DNA of 64,000 nucleotides from Nipponacmea schrenckii (taxonomy: Eukaryota > Mollusca > Gastropoda > Lottiidae). The DNA lies in assembly GCA_030562195.1 (NCBI GenBank), contig JAUJPP010000011.1, positions 9,610,001 to 9,674,000 of the forward strand, written 5' to 3'. The notes under the pieces were generated by a model. That model searched no databases. It had not been told where the DNA came from and saw nothing but the letters and a program-made list of their open reading frames with translations. Both the position numbers and the translations under genes were made by a program. Below are positions 1 to 12,820 of this stretch, one piece after another (positions within the stretch are counted from its first letter, which is position 1; every line of letters begins with the position of its first letter).

Positions 1-19
1 AGATCAAGGGCCAAGGATC

Positions 20-860
20 TTAAAGCTGAACTCCTGTTATAAAAATAAATTAAATAATTAATAAAAAAAACGTCTTATCCGCCATACTTGTTTCGAACTT
101 AAAACAAGTATGGCGTCTGCCACTCCTATCAAAACCTAAAATCTGGTCACGCTGCGCTTCACTCTGAATTGGTATCGACAACTGTGAACTTTGCTGTCGT
201 GACATTATTTATACATTGTACGTGGCAGAAACTACTAATATTTACAGCGGATCGACTTGGAAATTTCTATAGGAGACGAAAAAAAAAACACCAGAATTAT
301 GTCTCAACAGGTATCTATTATATTTTACCCTTAGAATGATCATAAATGAAGCAGAAATGAATGTAAATATAAACAGCAAAAATAATAGATATTCTATATT
401 GGAAAAAACAAATCTACGCAAATATCAAAATTCAACATGGAGGTATTTTCATCATATCTAAAGACGATAATATAAGACTAAAATATCAACACAAACTAAG
501 CACAAATCAAAATAACTCATAAATCTGTGATTGTATAAAGCACTACCTACTTGATGTATGTTATGCTACTCTATTATATGGAAATATGTGTCCCAAAACT
601 TCGTATTTCGCTCTCTTCCAACACATTATTCAACCATATCATTGTTGACATTTGCACTTTGTCATAAAGGGAGGCAACCATTATCTTATGTAATTTATTT
701 TAGTTTCTTCCACGTACAATGTAGAAATAATGTCATGACAGCGAATTTCCCAGTTGTCGATACCGAGTTAGAGTGAAGCGAAGTTTGAAACAAGTATGGC
801 AGATAAGATTTTTTTTTATTAATCATTTAATTTATTTTTAAAACAGGAGTTCAGCTTTAA
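20..860. mobile_element. MITE with long terminal inverted repeats and TTAA ends
   Basis: The two ends are near-perfect reverse complements. The outer arm at 24-105 matches 775-856, and a second matching block at 154-184 pairs with about 750-780. Both ends are bounded by TTAA (20-23 and 857-860), consistent with a TTAA target-site duplication as in piggyBac-type elements. No transposase is encoded; the small open frame at 558-776 is not protein-like. The element lies downstream of the last visible TRAPPC14 exon, so probably inside a later intron of that gene. The superfamily is an inference from the TTAA alone. Confidence 0.8.
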
Positions 861-1157
861 TATCATTTGAAAAAATAAAATCATACGTCGGAAATCATTA
901 TAATTGACCTGTGGGCAGTGACGTTATATTATCATGAAACAGATGGTACATAAAGTTTCTAGTAGACAAGCAGATAGAAATATCACACACAGTAAATAAG
1001 ATCTTATTTGATGAATGAATAATAATAAAATGAAGTACTGATTTTCTCAATGAATAATATATAATTTTATCAACATGCACTGCAGAATTCTTACCAGCAT
1101 GCTTAAAGACATTGACATAGCCATGTAAAGCTTAAAGCTAGGGTGATCAATTCTTAC

Positions 1158-4100
1158 CTTTTACCCACAATAATATCTTCTGTACAGTTTATAGAGATGA
1201 TGAAAGGTGCGTACTGTATACTGTATTTAGGTAATCTGAAAACAGAAAATATGTTTTCTTTATAAGACATAGAAGCAGGAGCATAAGCATTAAAACACAA
1301 GATATATGGATATACAATTTCTAGGTTTATTACATACTAAGTGTGTGTTTCGAAACGTAGTATGTAATAAACATAGAAGACCTACTTATTGTGTACATGA
1401 TTTATGGTTTAAATATTGGTAACAATTAATGTGTAGCCTCTTATTCAATTTTCAAATTTAAAATATTGTATTTGAAATTCACTATGTATCTATAAAACCA
1501 GCATTCAAATATATGTCTTTTTTTCTCTTAGAGACGTGTGCTAATCCTCTTCTAATTCAATGTTATTAAAGCTAACAACTTTATACTCTTATTTATTCCT
1601 GTGGCAATTAATCATGAGCAGCTTTCTTATTCTATATGTAATAACATCAAATAAAATATTCTATTTCTCTACCTGTAAACTGTTAAAACATCATTAGTTG
1701 ATGAACTGTGACACCATTTTAACTGGCACTTAAAATACAACTCCTGGAGAAAAAAACACATTACTATGCTTAAAGTCCAGTCCTAATTTGCATAAAGATT
1801 TCATTATTAAGTCATCTGGACAACTATTTATTCAATATAACCAAACAAGATATTCTGATTTAACTGCTTATATTAACAAGGTTTTAAATATAGAAGTCTT
1901 GATTATCTAGGTGCTTGAAAGAATTCAATTGAAAACTGTGGAGTGTTGGCTCTGAGTGGGTGCCACAATGTATAAATATCTTACTTACCATTTCGGCTAT
2001 ATTAGAGTATGGTATTTGAGATGTTAAGGTAAATATAAGAGAGACCTCTTCCTCTGGTAAAAGAGATATTGGTAGTTGATTAGACCCTAGTCTAATACAT
2101 CTAACAGTAGATGATATATTCTCTTTATATCTGTAATATACAGGAACAAAATACACAGTGAAGAGAAGCAGAACCATTCTATAGTTTCTATATAGAATTT
2201 TTAATCAAGCCTTAAGTAGGAAAAAGCCTGATGGACTGAATTTGTATTTCTATTTTTTGCTGTGTTTAAGACTTACTGTAGACTTTTTGACTGACTCAGA
2301 AGTATTGAGATTCCAATTATGGTTAAAATTGGAGTAACATTTTTAAATTTTTAAAATTAAAATTAAATCATATAACAATAAACTACTTACCTATTTTCAT
2401 CTGATGAATTGGACTCAGTACTATTTTCATCAATACTATTAAATTTACTGGCTGTATTTAATATATTAATGTCTATTAACTCTATCTTCTCATTACTTTT
2501 ATTACAAACTGAAATATCAAATAAAATACTGAGATATTCTGCGCTAGATATAACTATAATGAAATATACTGTCCTCTGTATAACTACAATGAAATATACT
2601 GTCCTATATATAACTATATGAAATATACTGCCCTATTTATAACTACAATGAAATATACTGCCCTATTTATAACTACAATGAAATATACTGCCCTATGTAT
2701 AACTACAATGAAATATACTGTCCTATTTATAACTACAATGAAATATACTGCCCTATTTATAACTACAATGAAATATACTGCCCTATTTATAACTACAATG
2801 AAATATACTGCCCTATTTATAACTACAATGAAATATACTGCCCTATTTATAACTACAATGAAATATACTGCCTATTTATAACTACAATGAAATATGCTGC
2901 CCTATGTATAACTACAATGAAATATACTGCCCTATGTATAACTACAATGAAATATACTGCCCTATGTATAACTATAATGAAATATACTGTCCTATTTATA
3001 ACTACAATGAAATATACTGCCCTATTTATAACTACAATGAAATATACTGCCCTATTTATAACTACAATGAAATATACTGCCTATTATAACTACAATGAAA
3101 TATACTGCCCTATTTATAACTACAATGAAATATACTGCCCTATTTATAACTACAATGAAATATACTGCCCTATTATATAACTACAATGAAATATACTGTC
3201 CTATATATAACTACAATGAAATATACTGCCCTATTTATAACTACAATGAAATATACTTCCCTATTTATAACTACAATGAAATATACTGTCCTATATATAA
3301 CTACAATGAAATATACTTCCCTATTTATCACTACAATGAAATATACTGCCCTATTTATAACTACAATGAAATATACTGCCCTATTTATAACTACAATGAA
3401 ATATACTTTCCTATGTATAACTACAATGAAATTGTATTATTCTCTGATTAATTTATAAATATAACTAAAATTGAATGATGTTACTTGGTAATGGAAAAGA
3501 CCACTCAGTTTATATGTATAATAAAGGTGAAATGAAATTTTTACGTCCTACTTTTCTGCACCAAATGGGCTAGTGAAGACGGGCAATGCAAATGCAGAGT
3601 GCAATGAGGAAAATTTTGATAGGACAGTAGCTTAAGCCTACTCTTTTTGCGATTTCCAACTGAGTGATCTTTAATGTTCACAGCCTGTAGCACACTGGGC
3701 CTCAGTTTATTGTCCCATCCGCATAATAAAGTGGAGTGACTGCTGGTTTTGAAAGAGTTTAAGGATTGAGATTAACATAAACATGATAGTGTCCTTAGTA
3801 TTGCCATGCAACATGATAATATGTTATTCTTTGACAATGCTTTAGAAAACCTGACAGAAAAGAAATTTAAAAATGAAGTGTACAAACCTTGAGTTAATAG
3901 AAGATGTTTTTCACCAGTTGAAGTTATTCTGCTTTTAAATACTGGAGGATTTATGACACTTAATGTTTTACTCACTGAAAAATACAATAGTATAATAATA
4001 ATACTTAAATATAGTTCAAAAGTTTTGAAATTTACTCCATTTTAATGCTTCTCAAATTAATATAGCCTACAACATTGAACAATATACTTATGTCTGATTG

Positions 4101-5264
4101 ATAATCATTTAATAAATTCCAAATTTTCTTCATCCATTTCTTAAATTTAGTTAAAACTATCTTCTACTATCCTATAATCTGCTATATCAGTGACATTGCA
4201 AACATGGCCCCAGTAAGACAATTTGTTACCTGTTTTCTGATGAATGGTGTTCTTCCTGGATAATTCAAATGTTGGATTATCCAGGTGGAAGTCTTTCCTA
4301 GCTAATTGATCTGGTGAGGGGTCAGGTTGAGATGAGAATATCCAGCCTGTTACTGTCAACTCTGTTTTAGTAATCAAACCCTCTACATTATCTAGAGTAG
4401 CTTGTAGTGGATATAGATAATGGCTGTCATCTAGAAAATAGGCTTTGTCTAACTGAAAGGTAGATTAGAAGTACGTAAGCATAAAGTATTCAATGACTTA
4501 GGGTATGTGAGGAATAGTCTAAGGTATTCTTAGGAATACCTTCGGATTTTTCAACCTGGTTCCCACATGTCAATGATGCAGGTTAGAGAGACAAGTGGAA
4601 AATGCATCTTGTCGTTCTGATGGGACACTGAACTGAGGCCCTGTGTGCTACAAGCTGTGTATGTTAAAGATGCCTCATCAGTTAGAAATAAAAAAAGGAT
4701 CTAATGCTGCTGTCCTTACAAAATTACCCTAATTGCACACTGCATGGCATTACCCTTCTCATTAATCCATCAGGTGCAGAAGAGTAGGTCTTAGAGGTCC
4801 AATCAGGCCATTGCCCACATTTAATTAATCAATCGAATTTTTTTTTTTTCGATGCCGTACATAGCATTGTCCAATTTAAATTTGTTTAATACTACAAATA
4901 TTTGTAATACCTTTTCATGATCATATTCTGAACTAAAGGAATCGAGAGCCAATGTGACAGCTATAGGACAGGGTACGAATAGGCTTCCTGAAACACTCAA
5001 TGCCCTCTTATTAGGTGACTTCTGTTTCAGTCGGTTTGCGTCATCGATTATTGAAAATTTGGCTGTGGCTGCAAATTGAGAAATTCTACTTTTCCAATCT
5101 AATTTCACTGTTGGATTTTTGGCAACAACTACACATAGAGCTACAGTTTCTCCAAGGTATATGCTCTTTCTTTCCGGGTAGTTGTTGATATTTGCAGCAT
5201 TTGGATTGATGTTATTGGGAAAAATAATCTGCAGATTGTGTAAAACATCTTCGTTCTCCTCCAT
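1158..5264 (-). CDS. TRAPPC14: TRAPPC14-like (C7orf43/MAP11) TRAPP II subunit, 3'-truncated by window edge
   Basis: Seven exons read on the minus strand with matching phases: 5264-4911, 4452-4230, 3974-3888, 2508-2391, 2130-1989, 1743-1673 and 1235-1158. They give about 357 residues; the human protein has about 580, so the C-terminal exons lie off the left edge. Recognisable blocks are YLGETV in exon 1, a FLDDSHYLYPLQATLD stretch in exon 2, NPPVFK in exon 3, a DINIL strand in exon 4 and LPKYS in exon 7, all in the order of the vertebrate protein. In vertebrates TRAPPC14 is a metazoan TRAPP II subunit linked to Rabin8 vesicle tethering and ciliogenesis. The donor of exon 1 (AAG/GTATTA at 4911) is the least certain junction, since the frame stays open beyond it. 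Introns carry a 30-bp minisatellite and two SINE-like repeats. Confidence 0.82.
1325..1372. repeat. Perfect 15-bp hairpin inside a TRAPPC14 intron
   Basis: The arms GTTTATTACATACTA (1325-1339) and its exact reverse complement (1358-1372) are separated by 18 bp. It lies between exons 6 and 7 of the TRAPPC14-like gene. It may be a tiny foldback element remnant; no coding content. Confidence 0.7.
2549..3431. repeat. 30-bp minisatellite, about 29 copies, in TRAPPC14 intron 3
   Basis: A 30-bp unit (core CTACAATGAAATATACTGCC) is repeated with few changes for about 880 bp; a few units are 1-2 bp short. Because 30 is a multiple of three, several frames stay open, but the resulting ten-residue peptide repeats are artefacts. 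On the gene strand the array ends about 40 bp upstream of the acceptor of exon 4 (exon start 2508). Confidence 0.95.
3538..3735 (-). repeat. Dispersed SINE-like repeat, copy 1 (inverted)
   Basis: The reverse complement of this stretch matches 4620-4803: shared pieces include a GGGACA..TGAACTGAGGCCC block, CACTGCATGGCATT-like sequence and the tail GTAGGACGTAAAA. It lies in TRAPPC14 intron 3, in opposite orientation to the copy at 4535. There is no coding capacity. I infer a non-autonomous retroposon because the 3' tail recurs alone elsewhere in the window. Confidence 0.65.
4535..4803 (+). repeat. Dispersed SINE-like repeat, copy 2
   Basis: The longest copy of the family, in the intron between TRAPPC14 exons 1 and 2. 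Its 3' end carries the CATCAGGTGCAGAAGAGTAGG tail that recurs near 15,930 and 55,790. The family looks like a short non-autonomous retroposon; a tRNA-like head is not clear. Confidence 0.65.
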
Positions 5265-5693
5265 GTTGTTTTCCAGATATCGCCTAAAATATATTATGGA
5301 TTTTATTTCTCGAAAAGTTATATTTCAATTATGAAAATAAATCCAATGACCTATGAAACAATCATGAATTTTATTTTGATTACGTTAATTTAAAGGTTTT
5401 TAGTTTTAATTAATGCTTATCATCTTACAAATTTGATAGATTACAAAACCTTATTTTAGATTTCTTGCATCAATCAAAACGATAATACCATTGCTTCAGC
5501 ATAAAATCTAAAACATCAGTAGAAAATTAAAATAAGATATTTCATTGATTACATCTTGTTTTTTTAGTTTTTGCAATTGTTTTTTTTTTAGTTTTTTTTT
5601 ATTATTTATGGATTCATGTCAATGACTATCTCCGTGATATACTGATACTAGTTTTTGACTGAAGCATAGTAAAGGGAGATAATTATTTCCAAA
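5265..5693. promoter_or_regulatory. Shared 429-bp head-to-head promoter region, TRAPPC14-like / PCID2
   Basis: The two start codons (TRAPPC14-like at 5264, minus; PCID2 at 5694, plus) diverge from this AT-rich interval. It must hold both 5' UTRs and both core promoters unless a non-coding first exon exists elsewhere. I see no clear TATA box with good spacing for either gene, only T-rich runs near 5580-5600. Confidence 0.55.
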
Positions 5694-8600
5694 ATGGCGC
5701 ATCTTTCACTTTCTTCGTACCTTCAAATGGTAATTTAACTAGTTTAACAGTTCTATTATGTCTTAAAAACTGCCAAAATAACTACGCTGTAGGGTGCTTG
5801 ATAATGGACATGTTTTCAAACTATCAAATACTCAAAACAGAGAAAATCCACCCACCCCCACTCTATCCATTATTTTATTCTATTTCTTTTGGTTTAGGCT
5901 TCATTTCTTTCAATTTGAATTCAATCTCATTCAGATATCTCAACATTAAAAAAGAAATTGTTAGACCTATATACTATATGAAAAAGGCCTACTATAGGTA
6001 GGCTACTACTTTAAATGCTGTTCTATTTTTTATTTTCAGTTAGACGATGCCGTTCAAAGATCCAATGGACTCAAATTTTCAGTAAGTTTTAGATGATGGG
6101 TTATTAGTACTAGTAGTCCAAAACTTGCTGTGCAAGTTATTATTTTGCATTTGATCCTACTTAATCATTTTGTGACCATTGATTTTTCTGATGATGACAC
6201 ATGTAAAGTGTATTTAAACGTTATGTACCTTGTTATAAAGAAGTGTGTTACCATATTTCTTTAAAGTTTACAAACTATAATACTACTAAGAATGAATGTG
6301 GTCAATATCTTATCAATAATATTAATGTGATTTGTGATTTTTTAGGAATTGCTATCATTTAAACATGCTCACGTAGCTAACCCTAGACTACAACTAGAGG
6401 AACCAGAATCTCAGTGTCAGAGATTTTTTGATCCACCCTATGATGAACTGGTTTCAGCTCATTTAAGGTTTGTCTATTTGTTAATATGCCTGTAAAAATG
6501 AAGAGATCAGTGAGTTAATGAGTCACTGTGATTTGTGGGCCTATTTGATCTTAATATGGTACCCAAATAGCTGTGATAATAGTTTAGGGTAATTTGTTTT
6601 TACATTCATTTCTGATTTATGTGTATTTTTATAAACGGGTCTATCTGCTATCTGTATAATAGATTAATTAAATGATTAATGAAATATTATTTGATTTACA
6701 GGTGTTGTTGGTGTGTATCTAATCATGATTTTATACAAGCATCTTCTTGTCAGGCCTCAGTTGTACAATATCCTTTATAAAAAGTATAGACCTATTTCTA
6801 GTTCTGTTTATAAGTTATAATACAGTTGATTCAACTTTAACTACTGGTTGGAATTTCTGACTCTACAACTTTTAGTGTACTTACAAGATTAAAGCAATAG
6901 GGTTACAAAACATAACATTTTAACACATTTTACATGTGCTGTCATCATAATGTGTTTCAATATTTTGTGTTTTGTAACCTTATAAAAGAAGTCTCTTTAT
7001 TCCAAAAAGATCTTCTGGAGTTTGTGATTTGTACTTCTCACTTCCCAGTGTCTTCAAAGTCATATACCAGTCGGTCTGTTGTTCTGCTTATAAAAGAAAT
7101 CAAAATTTTAGTAATGTTATTGGTAGATTAGATCTGTTACATCAATTCCCTTATGCAATTGTATGTGATATTTGAATCATTTCTTTATTTGTAAATCTTT
7201 CCAGAAATGATCTTTCTATTAATATATTTCATTAAAAAGCATTCTATTTAAGTTGATTTATTTTCATGCAGGTCAGTGATTGTATAGTAAGGATGTTCTA
7301 TAACACCGAATACATACACAAGATTAACCAAAGATTTGGATGTCATATATAGATAAGTATAGTTACCAGTTAAGTTTAAAAATGATTAATGTACCACATT
7401 TTACAGGCCATGTAGATAGAATATATGTAATTTTTTATTTCTCTAAAATTACATATACATGTACATTTTTTTAACCTAGGTTTTACAATTGACAGTATAT
7501 GGTCTAGAATGTATACATGTATTACAATTGACAGTATATGGTCTAAAATGTATACAGGTTTTACAGTTGACAGTATATGGTCTAGAATGTATACAGGTTT
7601 TACAGTTGACAGTATATGGTCTAGAATGTATACAGGTTTTACATTTGACAGTATATGGTCTAGAATGTATACAGGTTTTACAGTTGACAGTATATGGTTT
7701 AGAATGTATACAGGTTTTACAGTTGACAGTATATGGTCTAGAATGTATACAGGTATTACAGTTGACAGTATATGGTGTAGAATGTATACAGGTTTTACAG
7801 TTGATAGTAAATGGTCTAGAATGTATATAGGTTTTACAGTTGATAGTAAATGGTCTAGAATGTATACAGGTTTTACAGTTGACAGTATATGGTGTAGAAT
7901 GTATACAGGTTTTACAGTTGATAGTAAATGGTCTAGAATGTATACAGGTTTTACAGTTGACAGTATATGGTCTAGAATGTATACAGGTTTTACAGTTGAC
8001 AGTATATGGTCTAGAATGTATACAGGTTTTACAGTTGACAGTAATGGTCTAGAATGTATACAGGTTTTAAAGTTGACAGTATATGGTCTAGAATGTATAC
8101 AGGTTTTACAGTTGACAGTATATGGTCTAGAATGTATACAGGTTTTACAGTTGACAGTATATGGTCTAGAATGTATACAGGTTTTACAGTTGATAGTAAA
8201 TGGTCTAGAATGTATATAGGTTTTACAGTTGATAGTAAATGGTCTAGAATGTATACAGGTTTTACAGTTGATAGTAAATGGTGTAGAATGTATACAGGTT
8301 TTACAGTTGATAGTAAATGGTCTAGAATGTATACAGGTTTTACAGTTGATAGTAAATGATCTAGAATGTATACAGGTTTTACAATTGATAGTAAATTGTC
8401 TAGAATGTATACAGGTTTTTACAGTTGATAGTAAATGGTCTAGAATGTATACAGGTTTTACAGTTAACAGTATATGGTGTAGAATGTATACAGGTTTTAC
8501 ACTTAATAGTAAATGGTCTAGAATGTATACAGGTTTTAAAGTTGATAGGAAATGGTCTAGAATGTATCTTCTCAATAAGTGATATATTATTAATCCTTAA

Positions 8601-11600
8601 TGCCATCTATACAACATTCACTAAGATATTTCAGAGTCAGAAAGAAGAGAATTGGTGTTTACCTGTTATGTATGCAGTGTGTTTAGATCTGAGATTGTTT
8701 GCTAATAGTGTAAGTTTTTTATTTTCTATGTTCTTGTTGTTACTATTATATAACGGAACACAATTTCATGGTAGAATATGATTTTCACTTGCTGATGACT
8801 ATGTAGATATTTGAAATTTGTTTGCAATAAAATTTAGTTCTAATATCTTGATGTAATCTCTACCAACAAATGTATCTTACAGATTATTGTTATTTACAAA
8901 ATTTATTTGATAAATATATTTGAAAGACATTGGAGCTAGTTCAAATAGTGAACAGAAGTCTATATTTGTTAGTTTAACACCCATTTTCAAATAAGTTATT
9001 CTGTCCATTTGACTTAATTTAACTTCTTATTTTCTTGCCAGTTAAACTGATACACACATATATTTCAAACATATAACAAAATGCTGAGCAAAACAAAAAT
9101 ATTGTTTACCTTTCTGTAGGCTGATATACAAGCTGTAAGCAAGAGAAAAGGTAAACCAGGAGAAAACCTAGAGAAAGCAGCAGAATTATTGATGGGGTGT
9201 TTTAGAGTGTGTGCTAGTGATAAGTAAGTTGTTTCTTTATATCAGACCGTTATGAGTAAATTATATTTTGAACTTAATATCACTGTTTATACTCAACAGG
9301 AATACTCCCATACTCAATAGGAATACTCCCATACTCAATAGGAATACTCCCATACTCAACAGGAATACTCCCATACTCAACAGGAATACTCCCATACTCA
9401 ACAGGAATACTCCCATACTCAACAGGAATACTCCCATACTCAACAGGAATACTCCCATACTCAACAGGAATACTCCCATACTCAACAGGAATACTCCCAT
9501 ACTCAACAGGAATACTCCCATACTCAACAGGAATACTCCCATACTCAACAGGAATACTCCCATACTCAATAGGAATACTCCCATACTCAACAGGAATACT
9601 CCCATACTCAACAGGAATACTCCCATACTCAACAGGAATACTCCCATACTCAATAGGAATACTCCCATACTCAACAGGAATACTCCCATACTCAACAGGA
9701 CACCTGCTTGTGTTTATGATTTTGACTTGATAGTGTACATTAATACATACACCACTGTTCTGAGCTAACATATTGAAACAAACAAATCCTAATTAACATT
9801 ATTAGTAATTATGTGCAGTTACAGAAAAAAATTTAGATTTCTTAACAGGTACACTAGTGTTTTTTTATTAAATAGTAAAACAAAGTAGAATTATACAAAT
9901 TTTACTTGACAAATTTTTAATCAAGAGAATAAATTTTGATTTTATGAACAAATGTCTACTTTTTTAAGATGTCTTAATATTGGGTTGTTTGTTCTTCCAT
10001 GTCTTCCATAGGATATATGTAAATTTTCAGTTTGTATTTTCAGTCGAGCAGCAATAAATGATTCTAAAAAATGGGGAATGTTAAATCTAGTGAACCAGTT
10101 ATTTAAGATATATTTTAAGGTAAGTTAACTTACATCTTCTATTGTTTATTTACAACTAAATAAATCTTATAGTAGATAGTTTTGTTGGATGTTATTTATA
10201 TTTTAATATTAAAGTAAATATATGTATGATATTTACAGATTAATAAACTTCATCTATGTAAACCTCTAGTAAGAGCTATAGATAGTTTACCAATTAAAGA
10301 TCGGTTTTCTCTTTCACAACTTATCACATTCAGGTTGGTACTTTACTTTTATTATCATTACTATACATTGAGAAGCTGAAAAATATAAATAGGTCAAGAT
10401 GTCAAGATTTTAAATTGAGTCACAATGCAAAATATTGTTTAAATTACTAATTAGAATCCTGTATGTGGTTTGTGCGTATTTTCAGATATTATGTGGGAAG
10501 AAAGGCCATGTTTGATAGTGACTTTAAAAGTGGTAGGTATATTGTATATATTTATATTGTAAATTTGTGAAATTTGCATCTTAGATTGGACTGTCACTTG
10601 GTACGTGTTAGCCATTTCTCAATGACACTTGAAGAACACTGTATATCACTATCTAACTTCCTTATTTAATCTCTTACTGCATAGTCTACAGAGCTAATGC
10701 TGTAGGACACATTTAGTTTCTACACTGTGATAATACTGTTATTACATTTCCAGCTGAAGACTATTTAACATTTGCATTTCAACACTGTCATCGTAGAAGT
10801 AAGAAGAATAAAAGATTAATATTGATCTACCTTATACCAGTTAAAATGTTACTGGTGAGTTACTGTCCATTGTTAAATTCTTCATGTTTAACCTGTTAAT
10901 TAAATACATGTATATTATATTACATTGATATACAGACCAAACAGCTTTCTCTTAATTACTTTTTGATAGTGTCTAACTTGATCTTTAAATATTCCTCTGT
11001 AGAATTAGATAAACTTTATTATAACTGTAAATAATATGTTTTCCTATATTTGGGTAATGATATTGACCATCTATTGAAACACAACCGTTAATTTATTTAA
11101 CTGTTAAATATCATATTAATTTGTAATATTATTTAAAATGCTCTGATCCAAGAGAGAGTCTAAGTAATAATATATATAGTATATATGATTTATTGTGTTT
11201 CAGGGTCACATGCCTAAAGTATCACTATTAACAAAATATGATTTAACACAGTTTGTAGAGGTAGTTAAGGCTGTCAGGTTAGTATTCTATTTATTATTTC
11301 ACAAGTTATCAATATTTGTATATCTGATTTGATTCAGTAAGATAGAGAGTATTTGGTGCCTATCCATTATTCTTTATTCAAATACATTCAAGTTTACATG
11401 TATTAAATGACTGCTTGATATTTTGTTTGTAGCAATGTAGAGGGGTGTGTTAGAAATGTTCACACTTCTAGAAAACATGATGCTAATTCTCTGCCAGTTT
11501 TATTATCCTTCTTGATTCCATTTAGGGATAATTCTCATTAATTTTTCAGTACTGGTAATCTGCTACAGTTAAATGAAGCTCTAGAGACAAATGAAGCTTT

Positions 11601-12820
11601 CTTTATAAAATGTGGAATATATTTAATTCTAGAAAAATTAAAAGTTATCACTTATAGGAATTTATTCAAGAAAGTGTAAGTTACTGTTTGATGTGATTGT
11701 TCACCTCTCTTAATGCCAGTCTGCCAGTTGGTGTATTAACTTTCAGTGTCCACATAGCTGATACTGTTTGTTTGGTTAGCAGCAGATTTGTTCTAAAGTA
11801 GCCATATGTATGGTCCAGATATCATACAGAGAACAAAGTTAATTCTTATTCATAACTCCTTACGTCTAACTAGTCGTGTTTGGATATTTTTCTATAGATA
11901 CATCTATACAAGTTTTAAATGCAATTAGGCATTGTTATATGTGGTTCTCCTTCAAGTAAAAAGTAGATCATTTTCTTACAAAGATTATTAGGATTTATAT
12001 ACTAGAACATATAAAATTCATTTTACTACGTAACTGAAACTTGTGAAGTGATAACATATTAAAAAGGAGGTAATATTTTGTCTATAACTGAAGTTTCCTA
12101 TTATTTTTAGGTATTTGATATATGATAAAAATCATCTAATACCAATTGAGACATTAACATCAGTTCTTAAAATGATGGAGGTATGTAGTAAGATTCTTTA
12201 CTCTTTGATAGTGAGGTTAACAGAACTTATCTCTGTTTATATACCAACATATTATATCTATGGTTGAAAACTGTCCGCATGCTTGTCCATCTGAATAGTT
12301 AACAATGTAATAGTTCTTTCAGTTTTCAACAAATTTTTCTCATTACTTTGTACGTTCTCAAGTGAGAAAGTTTTTCATTTTATCAACCAAGGGTAAATGT
12401 ATGATAATATAAAAGTGTCTATACTTCTGGATAAAAAAAACCTAGTATTTCAGTATTTACTTAGAATGATTATAAAGGTGTCATATTTTATAGGTAGAAG
12501 ATGTCGATGATGATGAAACAGCCTGTATTGTAGCCAATCTTATTTATGAGGTACGATTTTCTACTGGCATTCTTAGTCTTGTAAATATTTACAATAGAAG
12601 GTTTAGAGAAATACTTAGATTTTGGCTGAAATGTGCCACTGCCTGCCAATTTTTTTCAGTAGTTCTATTGTTTTGTTTTGTAAATTAAATTCTTTAATGT
12701 TTTTATTATTGTATTTCTTTTTTTTTCCAGAACAAGATAAAGGGCTATATTTCACATCAACATAAAAAACTGGTCGTCAGCAAACAAAATCCATTTCCAC
12801 AGTTATCAACTGTTTTATAA
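5694..12820 (+). CDS. PCID2: PCID2, PCI-domain subunit of the TREX-2 mRNA export complex
   Basis: Fifteen exons: 5694-5729, 6040-6081, 6346-6467, 6702-6767, 8613-8709, 9120-9223, 10044-10119, 10239-10333, 10486-10532, 10754-10854, 11204-11277, 11550-11675, 12111-12180, 12494-12550 and 12731-12820. They sum to 1203 nt, 400 residues (human 399), and every phase is consistent. The start [11 protein letters not shown] and blocks such as [64 protein letters not shown] and the C-terminal [13 protein letters not shown] are close to the vertebrate protein. The PCI domain (about residues 200-380) binds DSS1 and the GANP/SAC3 scaffold at the nuclear pore. Intron 4 has non-canonical AT-AC ends (separate entry). 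A poly(A) signal is at 13416. Confidence 0.97.
6768..8612 (+). other. U12-type AT-AC intron (PCID2 intron 4)
   Basis: No GT-AG pair joins exons 4 and 5 correctly. The sequence after exon 4 is ATATCCTTT (6768-6776), an exact U12 5' splice site of the AT-AC class. Near the 3' end, TCCTTAAT (8594-8601) fits the U12 branch-site consensus, and AC at 8611-8612 lies 11-12 nt downstream, in the usual range. Using these sites gives the uninterrupted peptide [17 protein letters not shown], matching the conserved human order (VQSFLRAFQAHKEEN). The intron contains a 1.1-kb minisatellite. Confidence 0.9.
7477..8567. repeat. About 39-bp minisatellite in PCID2 intron 4, about 28 copies
   Basis: The unit has the core GGTCTAGAATGTATACAGG followed by TTTTACAGTTGACAGTATAT, with two recurring variants (GACAGTATATGG and GATAGTAAATGG) in alternating blocks. 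The array ends 45 bp before exon 5, just upstream of the U12 branch site. It keeps long frames open on both strands, including a 399-residue one on the minus strand; these are repeat artefacts. Confidence 0.95.
9285..9702. repeat. 21-bp minisatellite in PCID2 intron 6, about 20 copies
   Basis: A very homogeneous 21-bp unit (core ACTCCCATACTCAACAGG) with a C/T variant in AACAGG/AATAGG. The length, a multiple of three and free of stops, keeps several frames open on both strands. It begins about 60 bp after the donor of exon 6 (9223) and, unlike the other arrays, lies about 340 bp from the next acceptor. Confidence 0.95.

Noticed and set aside
558..776. 72-residue open frame inside the left-edge MITE
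   Set aside because: No protein-like features; it ends in the inverted repeat.
2409..3458. Open frames with ten-residue repeats, and a CRISPR-like regular spacing
   Set aside because: It is a pure 30-bp tandem array with no unique spacers, in an animal intron; neither a gene nor a CRISPR array.
7376..8575. A 399-residue minus-strand open frame and several plus-strand ones
   Set aside because: They lie wholly in the minisatellite of PCID2 intron 4; the 39-bp unit is a multiple of three and stop-free, so open frames are automatic.
9261..9771. Open frames on both strands encoding heptapeptide repeats
   Set aside because: Artefact of the 21-bp repeat; there is no start context, and it is inside an intron.
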